DNA of 64,000 nucleotides. Origin: Perkinsus olseni. Lineage: Eukaryota > Perkinsozoa > Perkinsida > Perkinsidae. Below the pieces are notes generated by a model. It had not been told where the DNA came from. It was given only the letters and a program-made list of their open reading frames with translations, and did not search any database. The stretch spans positions 159,482-223,481 of the forward strand of contig JABANP010000041.1 in NCBI GenBank assembly GCA_013115135.1, given 5' to 3'. This document shows, one piece after another, positions 33,476 through 45,042 of this stretch (the first letter of the stretch is position 1; every line of letters starts with the position of its first letter). Made by a program: the position numbers and the translations under genes.

Positions 33476-35860
33476 TTACATTGATGATGTACCATCAGCA
33501 TCAGCACCATCATCATCATGATCATCACTGTCCTTGTTTTGCGAATGATGAGACCCGAAGCGCTTCACAACAGCCTTACTCATGCTGTGGCAAAAAGATT
33601 TTACCCCTCTTACAAGAGGCTTCAAGCAGAATATTATACCCCGCTTCACATTACCGGCAGCTCGATACACATCCTCCTTAACGCAATAGAAGCAGAGGCT
33701 GGCGTACAAGTACGCTACGATGCCAATGATGGCCCAAGCGTACCTGAGTGGGAATAGCAAAAATAGGAGGCAACCCAGGGCTGATGGATGGATGGAGAAC
33801 CGCTCGATCAGCGGCCATACTTACCATGGCCAGTCCAAGGGTACTATTGTAGTGACGATCAGGTAGACGTTGATTGCCAAGATCAGAATAGCAACCAGCC
33901 AAAGGACGGCCTTCCACCAACGATTGACGGCGAATCTGACAGACACATAGTGAATACTCCAAAGGGCCAGCCACTCATCAGCTCGACTAGAAATGGCCCT
34001 CGGACCCTTTGGCGCACAGAGGCATTTCCACTGGCAGAGCAAATGCTTCCGTGCGGCACGGTGGAGTCCCACCTCAGACGTATGAGCTTTCCCCTACTTA
34101 CGTTCCCATAACCTTCTTGCTCATCGCAAAGTGCAGCAGAGGTAGCAGAGCGAAGGGGCAGCTGGATAGACTGCAGAATATTCAACCAAGCGTTGACACC
34201 GTTCATACCAGAGATCTCACTCTGATCAGCACAGACGATATGCACAGTCCTTAAAACACAGCCGTTAATACTACCTCCAGAAGCGCAATGGCTAGAGCTG
34301 GCCCCAGGGCGATGGTCCGAGTCAACAGTACTCGTACCCACATTGAGATACGAATATGCATGAAGCCTTCCATGACGTATTGCCCAGCCATCGTTCCCGT
34401 CAGGGTACTTGCTTGGCCAGCAGCCAACACACCCACAGCGAAGATGTACTTCATGGCATCGGAGGAGCTGCCGAGAGGAGGTTGTAGAGTAAGCAGCCCC
34501 CCAAGGGGCCCCGCAGTAAGACTCTGGTTCCTACATGACAGCTCCTAAAGCTTCTGCTGCATTCTCCAGTCCAACCATCGCGCATACTCCCGTCTCGCCG
34601 TACCCTGTAGTACAGTGGCAAGCAGGGTCTGCCGGATCACAGGTGCCCGTGCTCCAATCTGAAACGACGGAGCGTCACGGGTTGTTACTACTGAAGATGA
34701 GGAGTTGTTACCTTGGGGGCTGCTGAGACATGCCAGGGGTCCATTGGACATCCTGGCGCAATGGACTGAGAACATACCGTAAGCGAAGGAGCAAACAACA
34801 GCCATGTTGATGACAAAAGACACCAGAATCGACGAGCAAGCATCGAGCGTCAGGTACCTAAGCGAGGACCCTTCCTGCAAGAAACAACAGCAGAATTCGC
34901 TCACTTGTTGGCTTGTCTAACAAACTCATGATTATTCTTGTCGATCTTCCTAGACTGAACCAGTGCAGAGTGAAGGTAAAGATTATGAGGCATAATAACA
35001 GCACCAACAATACCAACAAGTTGCATAATGGCGTAGCTAGAAACCTCCGGTATGAACCCCTTGGCCACTTCGACAGCCGGCGGGGAGGTTATGGCCATGT
35101 TAGCGAAGAAGCAGCCCATCATAACCATAATGAGGGTGAAGATGAAGGCCTCCATCACCCTCATGCCATGGAAGATTTGTATGAACAAAAATGTAAGAGT
35201 ATCAGCAGCAGTGATGAGCACACCGATCCACATATCAATACCGAAGAGGACGTGAAAAGCAGTAGCAGTACCGACCACCTCCTGAATGTCCGAACCGATG
35301 ATTGCGATTTCGCTCATGATCCACAGGATGTTCGATACTTTACGAGAATATCCTCGACGACAATTCTCAGCCAAACTCTCGCCAGTGGCTGCACCAATAC
35401 GGCATGCGCATATCTGTAGCAATAGACCAGCGATGTGAGCAAGTAACAAGACCCAGAGCATTTGGAAGCCCGTGAAAGCGCCAGCCTGCAGGTCGGCCTC
35501 GAGGTTGCCTGGATCAAGATACGCCAAGGACATGAGCCAACCAGGGCCAGTGTACTTGAAGAAAGTCCGGAAGGAGAATTTAACACCCGGAGGGTCTATG
35601 GGCAAATCAACTCGATGACCCTCTCTAATAAGAGGACCGGGTTCTTCCTTCTCGGACTCTCTCGGCGAGCCGGAAGCCTCAGTATTATCATCAGCACCAG
35701 CAACATTCACAACAGAGTCGGCCGAGAAACTACTGCTACTCGTGGGTGATGATGATGACTCGTCATAGCAAACTTTACCATCATCATCGACCGGTTCCAC
35801 CAAGCTGGGTGGAGGCAAACGCTTCGGGGCTGGGACATCACCACCGACTGTACTGGACAT
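33476..35860 (-). CDS. NRAMP-family divalent metal transporter 1
   Basis: Six or more exons. Start [20 protein letters not shown] at 35860 (an in-frame ATG exists at 35905); acidic Ser-rich N-tail, then [40 protein letters not shown] with the metal-binding DPGN motif of TM1. The [11 protein letters not shown] motif, carrying the TM6 metal-ligand Met, is present. A 47-nt intron joins RQANK to [17 protein letters not shown]. Later exons give [44 protein letters not shown] and the terminal helices. The family moves Fe2+/Mn2+ with protons across endolysosomal or plasma membranes. The C-tail is His/Asp-rich ([21 protein letters not shown]). Paralogue at 52228-54291. Confidence 0.9.
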
Positions 35861-36350
35861 GACCTCTGATGCAAGAAAAGAAGAAGAAACTAAATAGAAT
35901 CCCACTTCTCATCGCAGAGAAATATGTCGTATCCTGAGGTTGAACCCTGCACCGTATCTTAGAGGTCGGACCTCGGATTTGTCGCAACTAGCTGCAATTG
36001 GCTGGCACAACGACGGAGACAGGCCTTTCCTCGTGGAAGTCCACCAACCATCCTCATCACCGCGCCACAAAATAAGGGACACTTAGCAGCCAGCGCAGCC
36101 TTTCAGATACTGGCCATCGGACAGAATTTAAGAAAAGCGCGCGCCATTTTGATCGATTTCGATGAGAGCCGTAGGGTAACCAGCCCTGAAGCTGTCGCTG
36201 CTGCCCTCACATACAGAGAACCCTATTCAACTTAACTCAACCGTTGCTGGGCATACCAATTTTCACACATAAATGATTAAATAACGTCGCTCGCATACTA
36301 CCAGGTGGAATCTTAGGTCCACCCATGCCTTTGGTAAATCAGAACAGTAA

Positions 36351-37970
36351 CTACTCCTCCTCATCAGAGCTCGACCCCGGCTCCGACATCTCGCTTTCAT
36401 CCTCCGACACTTTCCGCACTATTCCGTGCTCATCTCGGTCGTACATGAACTTCTTAACTTGCGCCCTGTTACTCGTATCATAAACATAAAATTTTGCATG
36501 CTTGTGCCTGACGCCCACAACAGCAGCAACAAGTGATGACCATCAATCGCTAACAACAGCAATGAGTATTACTCCTTAGTCATATCGTTAGCTAGGAAAT
36601 CCGAAATGGCCTTCACGTTATGACGATCATCATCCGACATCCCGAAAGTGAGGTCAGTGTAAGACATATTACACATGATTTTACTACCCTTCCGTCGCAG
36701 CATTCGTAGCTGCCGTGCTTCCGACGCCACTGAGTCTGAGAAGGAACCAGTCAGAAGCTACCAGCGATAAGGATGTGTCCTTGTATCAACATGATTAGTG
36801 CGATTGACAAGGCGCTGCGTTGACATAGATGTGTACAGCATGCAAGCCGCACTTACTCTGCCTTACAACGACATCATGCCGGGGCTGAGTCCTACACAAC
36901 GCCGCCAGCCCGCGAGTAGTACCCGATCTTTGCGTCCTCGGCAGCCTGACTTCCTCATCTTCTGCCTCTTCGCTGCTGTCCAGAGCTTCATTCAATGTGA
37001 TGATGCGCTGAATTCTCTCCACCGAGCTGTCTATGAACTGCCGCATCGCAATCTGCTTCGCCTCCTCACTCGGAAGATTCCCGTACAGCGCTCGGAACTC
37101 ATTTGACGATACCGTAGCAAACTCACATAAAGATATGTATCTAAAAAGATACCAATTTCGAAAGGTTGAAGATAGTAAGATACGCCTACTTGTCCAGAGA
37201 CATCGGTTTCGTCCCGTGAACTCTCCCATACCAGTCGAGGTGCTTGTACCTGCCGACGAACGATCAAAAGCAACCCCATCCCTGCTTGCCATCCCTACAT
37301 CCTCGCAATCTCGTCTTCATCCAGTATAGTGGGAATGAGTCGGAGGACGCTTCTCCTCACCACTTCAGCCGGATGACCGCGCGCCGTGATAATAGCAAAC
37401 AGCCGTGCATGCGCTAAGCACTCCTTGAATGACTTATACGACGGACCGAAGCAGCCTGAAAAGGCAAAGCAATAATCCAACCCTGGTTCGATCCCTCCCC
37501 CCTACCCTTCTCAATGGCTTCCAAAGCGTCCCTATAAAAGAGGTCGCCTTCATCGTGCATGTCCGCGAAGGTCTCGGCCCAGTCACCATTCCGGGGCTTC
37601 ATCCTCGATGAGCCTCGAAGCTTCGCGAACTCTGACGAAATGACAACTCATCGAATACAGTAGCGGCTGAGCGGAGGGGCTCCTTGAAGGTCGTTCGCGT
37701 TATAACTCCAGGCTGCACGTCTCGAGAATCTACGAAACTTTGGCGTCGCTTTTGCTACGATGTTGAGCCTGCCTGACCCATACCCTCATTCTGCGGCGGT
37801 GGAAACACTCTCAAAGTCACTCACACCGGCGTGAAGCACCTTCAAGGAGTCGAAGCATTCTCTTCCCCAGGCCGCCGTCTCAGCGAAGCGAAGTCAAGTA
37901 AGAGCTTCTTACCCTGGGTGGTGATGTCCCGCGGCTCTCCGTCCACTTCGACATGCACCTTAGTCGGCAT
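36351..37970 (-). CDS. Unrecognised conserved-looking protein, possibly HAD-like
   Basis: Starts MPTKVHVEVDGEPRDITT at 37970. Downstream exons encode FADMHDEGDLFYRDALEAIEKG + CFGPSYKSFKECLAHARLFAIITARGHPAEVVRRSV (50-nt intron at about 37455-37504 starting GTAGGGGGGAGGGATCGAACC), a middle acidic helix (SSEEAEDEEVRLP), then YTDLTFGMSDDDRHNVKAISDFL and VRHKHAKFYVYDTSNRAQVKKFMYD, ending in an acidic tail SSSDEEE with stop 36351-36353. The 'FAIITARGH...' and 'SDDD-x-x-N' blocks remind me of phosphatase-type HAD proteins of unknown function, but I could not locate the nucleophile DxD motif with confidence. Exon joins are partly inferred. Confidence 0.5.
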
Positions 37971-38090
37971 AAAAGGATATTATCATCCCAGTCGAACATG
38001 TAGAATCTTAGCTTCATTTTTGAGTACTTAGAAGAACAATAACAAAACCGCTAATAGATGTCTCGTCTTCTACTGCCAGCTTTGCGCAGC

Positions 38091-38136
38091 AATTTCGTGG
38101 CGCGCGACACAAGAAGAGGCGCAGGTTCGATCCCAC
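38091..38136 (+). repeat. AATTTCGTGGCG motif adjacent to a B-box-like word
   Basis: AATTTCGTGGCGCGCGA (38091-38107) is followed within 15 bases by CAGGTTCGATCCCACCAC. This is the only place where the two recurrent short motifs of this window sit side by side. It lies at or just past the 3' end of the methyltransferase gene, in antisense orientation to it. Confidence 0.7.
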
Positions 38137-38231
38137 CACTCGTCATCATCCCTAACAGTAAGCTGTACTATGAAACCTGCATTTGTCCAAGGAAGACCAC
38201 ACAACGAGTACTAGACCCGACCTCAGGATCC

Positions 38232-38816
38232 TCATACTCCTACAGTAGAAACGTTATCAAGCCGTGGCAAAAGTACGTTCTGAACGAAGTTGCGGTCGTC
38301 ACCGGTACGGGGCTGATAGGCGATCGCAACTTTGATGCTCTTGTCTTGCCGAAGTGCCGCAAAGGCTTCCAAGGAGCATAAAAACGAATCAAAAAGATGA
38401 TGATGGTAGAGGACATCCGTCGCCAGGATCAGGTCTGGTGGATTGGCTTGAAACTGATCGACTGGAGCGCCCCAGGAATAGGGCACCACTGCAACCCGAT
38501 CGTTCAGGTTGTTGTAATCGACGTTCTCCTTAGCGAGGGGGATGCACTCGGGCAGGTCAGTCAGTGTCATCCTCAATTCCGGCTTCATTTTAGCGAGCAT
38601 TAGCCCCGCCACCCCTACACCACAGCCGAGCTCAACACCTGGACCACAACAACAGTGAGTACCTTGAGATTCTCGAGACAGCAGTCTCTTACCATTCACG
38701 CAGCTCTGGAAGAAGTGATCTAGTTCCTCGTAGCGACCGTGGCTGCCCAACATCGTCGCAAATTTATCACCACTCGCCCAGCGTTGTGTGCCTGACGAAG
38801 AACGGTGAACGGACAT
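38232..38816 (-). CDS. METTL21-type protein methyltransferase
   Basis: Class I SAM-dependent methyltransferase of the METTL21/Methyltransf_16 group, which methylates lysines on chaperones and elongation factors. A 53-55 nt intron (donor GTAAGAG, about 38640-38693) joins HFFQSCVNG to VELGCGVGVAGLMLAKM, giving motif I (E-L-G-C-G-x-G). The adjacent LTDLPECIPLAKENVDYNN fits the acidic post-I position. PPDLILATDVLYHHHLFDSFL corresponds to the family's D-x-x-x-A-x-D-x-x-Y motif. The frame runs to 38232, but a donor-like GT just before suggests a further 3' exon toward 38070. The N-terminus is short for the family. Confidence 0.65.
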   Translation of the reverse strand: MSVHRSSSGTQRWASGDKFATMLGSHGRYEELDHFFQSCVNGKRLLSRESQGTHCCCGPGVELGCGVGVAGLMLAKMKPELRMTLTDLPECIPLAKENVDYNNLNDRVAVVPYSWGAPVDQFQANPPDLILATDVLYHHHLFDSFLCSLEAFAALRQDKSIKVAIAYQPRTGDDRNFVQNVLLPRLDNVSTVGV

Positions 38817-38829
38817 CCCCCTACACGAA

Positions 38830-39227
38830 CTACCTGCCTAACGCTTTGCCCTTCAGTTCCTTAAGCCAAAGGCCCTCATCCCCGTACTTTACGAATGCCT
38901 TCTTCGAGTGGCTCTGAGGTAGAAGTAATAACACCGCCGTTCTACCCAACTGAGCTGGTCAGTAGATAAATTCTGAGATCTCGGCACTCATCGAGAGCTG
39001 TAGTATGAAACTTTACGGTTACATCCAGTAGAGCAGTAGGGAGTATCCCTATACGTCTCCCCTCGCCACTCGTCACAGCAGGAGCTAGCGGCCAGAAAAA
39101 GCGGATACTCTGAGATTATTTGGACGACCGTCTACTCGTTAATCCTCACCTCTATCCGAGCTAAGCGTTCCTTGTGCAGTTCCCTGAGCATCCTATTCTG
39201 CACAGTGTAGTTATCAGGGTTTGCCAT
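38830..39227 (-). CDS. Small hypothetical gene (weak)
   Basis: A candidate first exon, MANPDNYTVQNRMLRELHKERLARIE, at 39227-39150 ends at a GTGAGG donor. A plausible last exon, HSKKAFVKYGDEGLWLKELKG, ends with a stop at 38830-38832. The interval between holds no long frame, so the join is a guess. Family not recognised. Confidence 0.3.
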
Positions 39228-39998
39228 GGTTCCATCAACAACAACTTCTTTCGAAAGGAACACAACAAGCCCTTAACGATTTCCCACCAACCACGGACTC
39301 GAACCTGGACGCCCCCCGCGCAAGATGTTAACCGGAGCTCTCGAAGACCGGCGTTCATCAGAAAAAACTCAACGCCGTTCCAATGCACTTGACAACAAGA
39401 TGAGCATGCATGAGCCTACAAGCCAGCAGTGATCGTGTACCACATCAAGGGGTCATCCCGTAGAAGGGCGACATCCAAGCCCTCAAGTGCTAAGGCTAGA
39501 GACTACGAGATCATCGCGGGTGCCGGCCCTCCGTAGGCACTGTTCCTGCGAAGCCCTATCTACTAGATACTATGTAGTTAACCCAACTTGAACTCGAGCA
39601 GCAACGTGGCTCGACAGCAACAACCATGCTACAGCTGGGCAATTGTACTGGATTTGAGGAAAGTACGGTACGGAGTACGTTTCAAACTGTCAACCTAGTA
39701 CGAGTTCGAGTGGCTAGTACGTATTAACTATGATCTAAAGCAACGTCATACGCGGATTGCGACTAACGGCGCAGTAAGATACTGTGTAGAACTGCTGCTG
39801 ACGGGAAGTACCGGGTACTGAGCCATATACTCATGCGAGTTACCCGTACTCGTACTCAGAGCAGCAAACCCGTACTGGCTCGCCCAGCCGCTAAAACCAT
39901 GCAAGCAAAGGGTGACATGTAGCTAGACACATGGTGAACAGCAAGGCAGTCCGAATAGAAATCGGCCAGTTCAACTACACCAAGCCAGAGTACCATGA
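39228..39998. other. Intergenic, no supported gene
   Basis: A B-box-like GGTTCGAGTCC occurs on the minus strand at about 39294-39304 without a convincing tRNA fold. Several GTACGAGT/CGTACTCG-type words recur between 39650 and 39880 (TAGTACGAGTTCGAGTGGCTAGTAC and relatives), but I see no gene. Confidence 0.4.
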
Positions 39999-41991
39999 TC
40001 ATAGCTTGCTGTCGAGGAAATCATCTATCATCATTAAAGCTTCTCGCGGAGCGTCCAGAGCAACACTATGTCCTGCACCATAAACCTGACCAAAGAGCAG
40101 ACCACGGATACAGCAACGCGCTGTCGACTACCCGCATGTAAACAAGTCTGCCACCAGTGTCCGCTAAGGCAAAAGCTCTCATCTCTCCGACAGGGCTTCC
40201 ATCCGGAGACTGAACACTCTTTCAGGTCGGCACATGGCCGCGCGGCCGACTACCCTGTATTCGGCCACTGCGGCCGCCCTGAAACCATCAGCTCCCTTCC
40301 AACGTAGCTCTTCCATCCACGCAAGACAGCCCATCCAGTTGCACACTAGATCTCGGTCACCAGCAAACACTAACACCTGGGGGAGGGGTTGCGCCGACTG
40401 CTGCATCAAGAACGACCAACTGACCCGCAGGCCTGCGTGCAGCAGATCAGGCAGGAAGTGGTCGTAGTTGCAGGCTATGTCGCACTCGAACTCACGACAC
40501 ACCTGATAAAATGATAGTCGCTGGGGCTGCCTCCAAAACCAGCCGAGCAGTCGTGTTCGGACTCTCTAGTGCCCATAACAAAGCCCTCATCACAGTGAGG
40601 GCGTTCTAATGCGAGAGTCGCCATTTCTTTGATCGAGCGAACGCCACAACTGGGAATAGAGGGACAGTATAAGTGAATCATTACTCGTCCAACAGAGTTG
40701 CTGTTTTCCGACTTACGTCCGCGTTCCAGATCCTCCAATCAGAGCGAACACCGAGGAATCGTCGAACGGTTGGGCTGTTGAGGAATCCTGTTACCTGAGA
40801 ACAGCGGCAGGGGAGCAGGCTAGGGCGAGTAGATCTAGGCTCGGGATGACGACTAGCCAAAAAAACGTGAAAATCATGATGCCGACCTTACGCCTACTCT
40901 CAAGACAAGGGGGTCCTTTCCCAGGCCAATATACTCTTTATCCAAATTATACCTGAACAAACTGTCCGTCGAGAGTGCCAGCATCACTTCCAACAAGTCT
41001 TACACGTTCTTTCCTGCGCGTTTAACCGGCTTCAAAAAATCTGTGGACCGTATTTTCCGTGCTCTCTTTGCGGCCCTTTCGAACTCCTCCCAAACATTCG
41101 GATCAACGCTGGAGCCCTTCGTCCAGAACTTTCCGTAGCGCGTTACACGCATGCACCAAACGACTGCAATTTTCAGCCCTCTCCCTCATTTTTCCGTACC
41201 TGCAAGCCGAGCTGAAAGTTCTCCCGGGGCCTCGAAGCAAGGATCACTCCTCCCGCGAGATGAGACCGTTCTCCATGAGCATCTCCGGGTAGGATCTCCA
41301 CCTGCGAGAATGAGTAATACTGACAGAGACTCTAATACCACACTTACTGCATCTCCGGCATAACATTAGCATTACCCAGAATGATACCCTCCAGCCGAAC
41401 AGGGGACCCCCTCAACTTAGCCGCCAGAGGTGGTATGTAGTGTCCTAACACGAAGAGCCACTCAGTTCAACAACGCAGCATTTTCAGCTTTCTACCGGCA
41501 TACGATTGCCCAGCCAGAAAGACTCGTGTATTGTACTCGGGCCGCACAGCGAAGAATTTAGTAAGAGCTAGATATCTGCAGGGAAGAGGGAGTATCCAAA
41601 CACACACTGGAACGCTCAATACGTTGACTCAGCCGCGGCGATCGAATTGTTGGGGCTAGTGCCCCTACTGAAGCCGACTCCCTGCCGGCTGGTCGAGGTA
41701 CATTACGTTAGCGTGAGTGTTCCAGGAGTATCTAAGGGATCTCCGAGTGGCTATGCCCAAGGGAAGGGCATCTCACTCATTCCTCAAAGTGCTGGTACCA
41801 CTGTCATCAACAACACAAGGGCCACCATTGCCAGATATCGCCGAGTAGAGGCTGCTGCCCCCCGGCCCACCCTCGAAGTAAACCACAGTCGGGCTGCCAC
41901 GAGGGTTAGTGCGGGACTCGAAAAACCAGTAGAACAATCTGATAACGACGAGCTGTATCATGTTCACTCCGCTGACTATCCACCTACTCAT
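39999..41991 (-). CDS. Serine carboxypeptidase (peptidase family S10)
   Basis: Multi-exon gene with all S10 landmarks in order. They are [29 protein letters not shown] (substrate/oxyanion region; family consensus GGPGCSS, here Gly for Cys), an intron-joined [19 protein letters not shown], and FLAGQSYAG + [10 protein letters not shown] holding the nucleophile Ser (family GESYAG; Gln replaces Glu here). These are followed by [32 protein letters not shown] with the catalytic Asp, and [16 protein letters not shown] with the catalytic His. The stop is at 39999-40001. These enzymes work in lysosome/vacuole-like compartments or are secreted. Upstream exons with the signal peptide probably lie beyond 41991 but were not resolved. 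Confidence 0.75.
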
Positions 41992-42059
41992 TATCGCCTC
42001 GGCCCGGCAAGTACCCGTGATGCTGAACTACCGTGGCATCACAGATGACCTTGGACCCG

Positions 42060-44900
42060 CCCAATCTCAGGGCCCTTGCCAATTTGTTAAGACTCTTTCG
42101 GAAGCGTCCTGAAGCGGAATGGTCCTCATCACATGGTCGTATCGCCAAGATGCCAACCTGGTCGTGGTCGTGCCGAGTCTCCCAGTATAATACCGTAAAA
42201 GACGGTAATCACCGTCGCGGCACGGACTCTCATAGTGACGGTAGGGAACGTCACGCCGTGGACGATAGACCGCCAACCTCGCCCAGCCAGCGATTGCGCG
42301 TCTTTGCCAGTTCCCCAATACCCGACTTCAGAGCCGCCCCGCGTCTCGTCTCGGAAATCGCGCCCGCACCATCGCCAGTCGTCATACTCCCAACCATCCA
42401 AACCTGAGTGAAGCGATGTGGTGTCCATAACGGGGAAGCAGCTCGCCGTGGATAGGAGATCATAGGGTTGGCAACAAAATGTGAGGTGGCAGCGGTCCAA
42501 AACTGTGATCGACAAGGTTAGCCCCGACCATACGGACTAAGCGGTAATCAGACTCCTCTAGAACAGCAAGACGCCGACGACTACACCCGATAGTGCCGGT
42601 GAGGGGTACTCATGGCTCGCGTTAGTACTTACAGAACGAGCCCACCTTGCGAGGCGCCGGTTAAAAGAGAGGAAGCCTTCGGACCCAACCGTCCCAGAAA
42701 GAAGGCAACAGTCATCGCCGTCAGAGGCAGCGGCAGCACACTGCTGCGCGTTCAACATGCGGTCCAGAAATGTTACATTTTTAAAGACCCCCCTGTCATA
42801 TTCTCCGCCCATAGATAGCACTGAATCATCCCGATGGACGGCACACCCAAATCTACTCAGTAGCAGAAACTTCACGGACCAACATCAACGGAAACAGCAT
42901 GCATCACATCAGCATTCATCAATCGCCGTCCCATCACTCCCAGAGTAACTTCGTCGATGCCCAGCCCGAGCACAGACCTCTGCCTGCCCCAGAATCTGAA
43001 GCAACCCGTAACAGCACGAAGCCCTACAAACGTGCCTGACTGTCTCTAGATTAACCGCACTGAGTCGGTGCCTCGCTACAGCAACAGCCTCTCCCATAGC
43101 GTGCAACAACGTCTCGTCCAGAGCCAGTATTTCGCCAACGGGACCGCGCGCTGGCGGGGCCAGTAGAGTACCTTGCGAATATCACTCAGTTGAGTCCAGC
43201 GCGAACCGCAGCCCACATGATAGTGCGAAGATATCCATCGCCCGGAGCTGGTCTATTCTGTCGGCCAGCAACCGGCTGGTCTCCCACGCCAGACTAGCAA
43301 GAAGGGTCTCCTCCACCACAGACAGCTTCATAGCCGCCAACAGGAGCCTCAGAGACACTCACGGGTGGCTCTGCCCGCGCAGCCTGGCTCGACACTACAG
43401 CACGCAGCACGGCAGCGTTCGGCAGTCGACCTCCATCGCCGCACTCCTAAAGATGACCGAAATCTAAGAGGCCATCGTGTCGGTCTGCTCACCCGTGCAA
43501 GTATTCGGACGACATCCCCGGATACAGGAGCTGCGATAAGCTGCCTCTCGCAGTCCTCCCTCCATTGCTCTGTCACCGTCTGCCGTGCACCCATAGTCAG
43601 AGCTGATCCTAGGCCTACCTACTTTCGGTATATCACTGAGCACCACCAAGCTCATAGCGATCGATGAGGAGGGCAGACTCTCCCAGGAGATGGACTTCTC
43701 CGTTGTCGAGAGCCTCTCTATGAGTACCTAGGAGTAAACAACTTCCACAGCGAAGACCATCGGCCCACCTGCAAAATATCGGGGTAATGCGGGCCGCTGC
43801 ATCGCCTGATGAGGTAGGCCAGCTCAATGAGACCAACAACGTCGGGATCCTCCGCGAGACGGGCTCGGCTGTTGGTGATGATCTCACCTACACGGCGACC
43901 ACATGCAGTACCGCGATGATGGACAGGGCAGCGCTTACTGAGGACGCTGTCAGGAAGGCCGCTATTCACAGCGCTATACACGAGAAGCAGCGTCGAGCGG
44001 CATGTCAGTCCAGCAGAGGTGAGAGCCCTATCAAGGAGCCTGCTGACCAGGAGGGGATCTGAGAGGCTCACACAAGATAGAGGAGAGAACACAGGCATTT
44101 GCAGTACCTGGGTTGAAGCCCCACAACGCGCCGCTTGGCCATGGTGATAGCAGCCGCCGCTGCTGCAGCGACACCCGATGGCAGCGTAGCGCAGACGCCA
44201 GGCAGCTAAGATGGGAGGAATATTTGATGAGCGACGCAACGCGGAAAGCGAGCTAACGCGGTTGGCGGTGGACGAACTGAATGGATGATGCAGAGGTGAC
44301 CGAGAGGCGAGAGAAGCAGAAGAATCATCCAGCCTGCCTGTGAGTGTATGCTAATCCATCTACCAAGACTGTAGTTGTCCTTCACCAAACTCCTCCGTAT
44401 CATGCCTGATACTCCGAAGAATCTCAACTCATAAAAGATATGCTAGTCTACCGCATAGTTGCTGCTCCTCGTTATAGCGACCAGCCTGCAACTTCGGCCG
44501 AGCTATCGGTGTCGATAAGAAGGAAAACTCTGCTGGCCCAACGGCCCGGCGGAGGGCTCGCATTCCACTACTGGTCCCAGACATGAATTCAGAGGAAATA
44601 CTATATCATCCGCCGCGAGCAAACAAAGGTTAAACAGTAGCGATGTGCCGCCGATCTTCGCAAGCGTCTCTTACGGTACTCAAACCAACAGCATACAGAG
44701 TAGAATGATACCGGTGAAATGAGTACAGGAACTTATACGTCAGTATTCGATCTTTGAGTGGGCGATGCCCCACCACCGCTGAGGGCCCCACCAACACGCC
44801 ATGGCGGCCGCTTGGCACTGGACTCTTCCAAGTCCACCACAGCCTCGCCTGAAATACGTCAGAGGCTCTGCAGCTCACTAATCCGTCAGCGACACGGGTC
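42060..44900 (-). CDS. Unresolved coding region, possibly a helical-repeat protein
   Basis: Minus-strand segments with coding character include WRYDHVMRTIPLQDASERVL (about 42080), GEYDRGVFKNVTFLDRMLNAQQ (about 42760), LHAMGEAVAVARHRLSAV (about 43080), QTVTEQWREDCERQLIAAP (about 43570) and RLLDRALTSAGL...GEIITNSRARLAEDPDVVGLIELAYLIRR (about 43800-44040). Repeated amphipathic helices of this kind resemble FASTK/RAP or pentatricopeptide-like organellar RNA proteins. I could not confirm a RAP domain, and more than one gene may be present. The segments near 42100 may be the 5' exons of the carboxypeptidase. Confidence 0.3.
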
Positions 44901-45042
44901 GACCTAAGATTCCTCCCATTCGACTTACTTGACCGCTTGACTCCCCTGGGACGACGTGGAAGGTGGCGGTGGCGAGCTGGTAAGACCGAGCCTGAAACAG
45001 CGATAAGTAGGCCTTCGTCGTAGAGATCAGTCCCTTCTCATC

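Noticed and set aside
36351..37970. Firm annotation as a HAD phosphatase
   Set aside because: The catalytic DxD motif could not be located across the inferred splice joins.
39650..39880. Recurrent TAGTACGAGT/ACTCGTAC-like words as a CRISPR or regulatory array
   Set aside because: Units are irregular in length and spacing with no unique spacers. CRISPR is also not expected in nuclear DNA.
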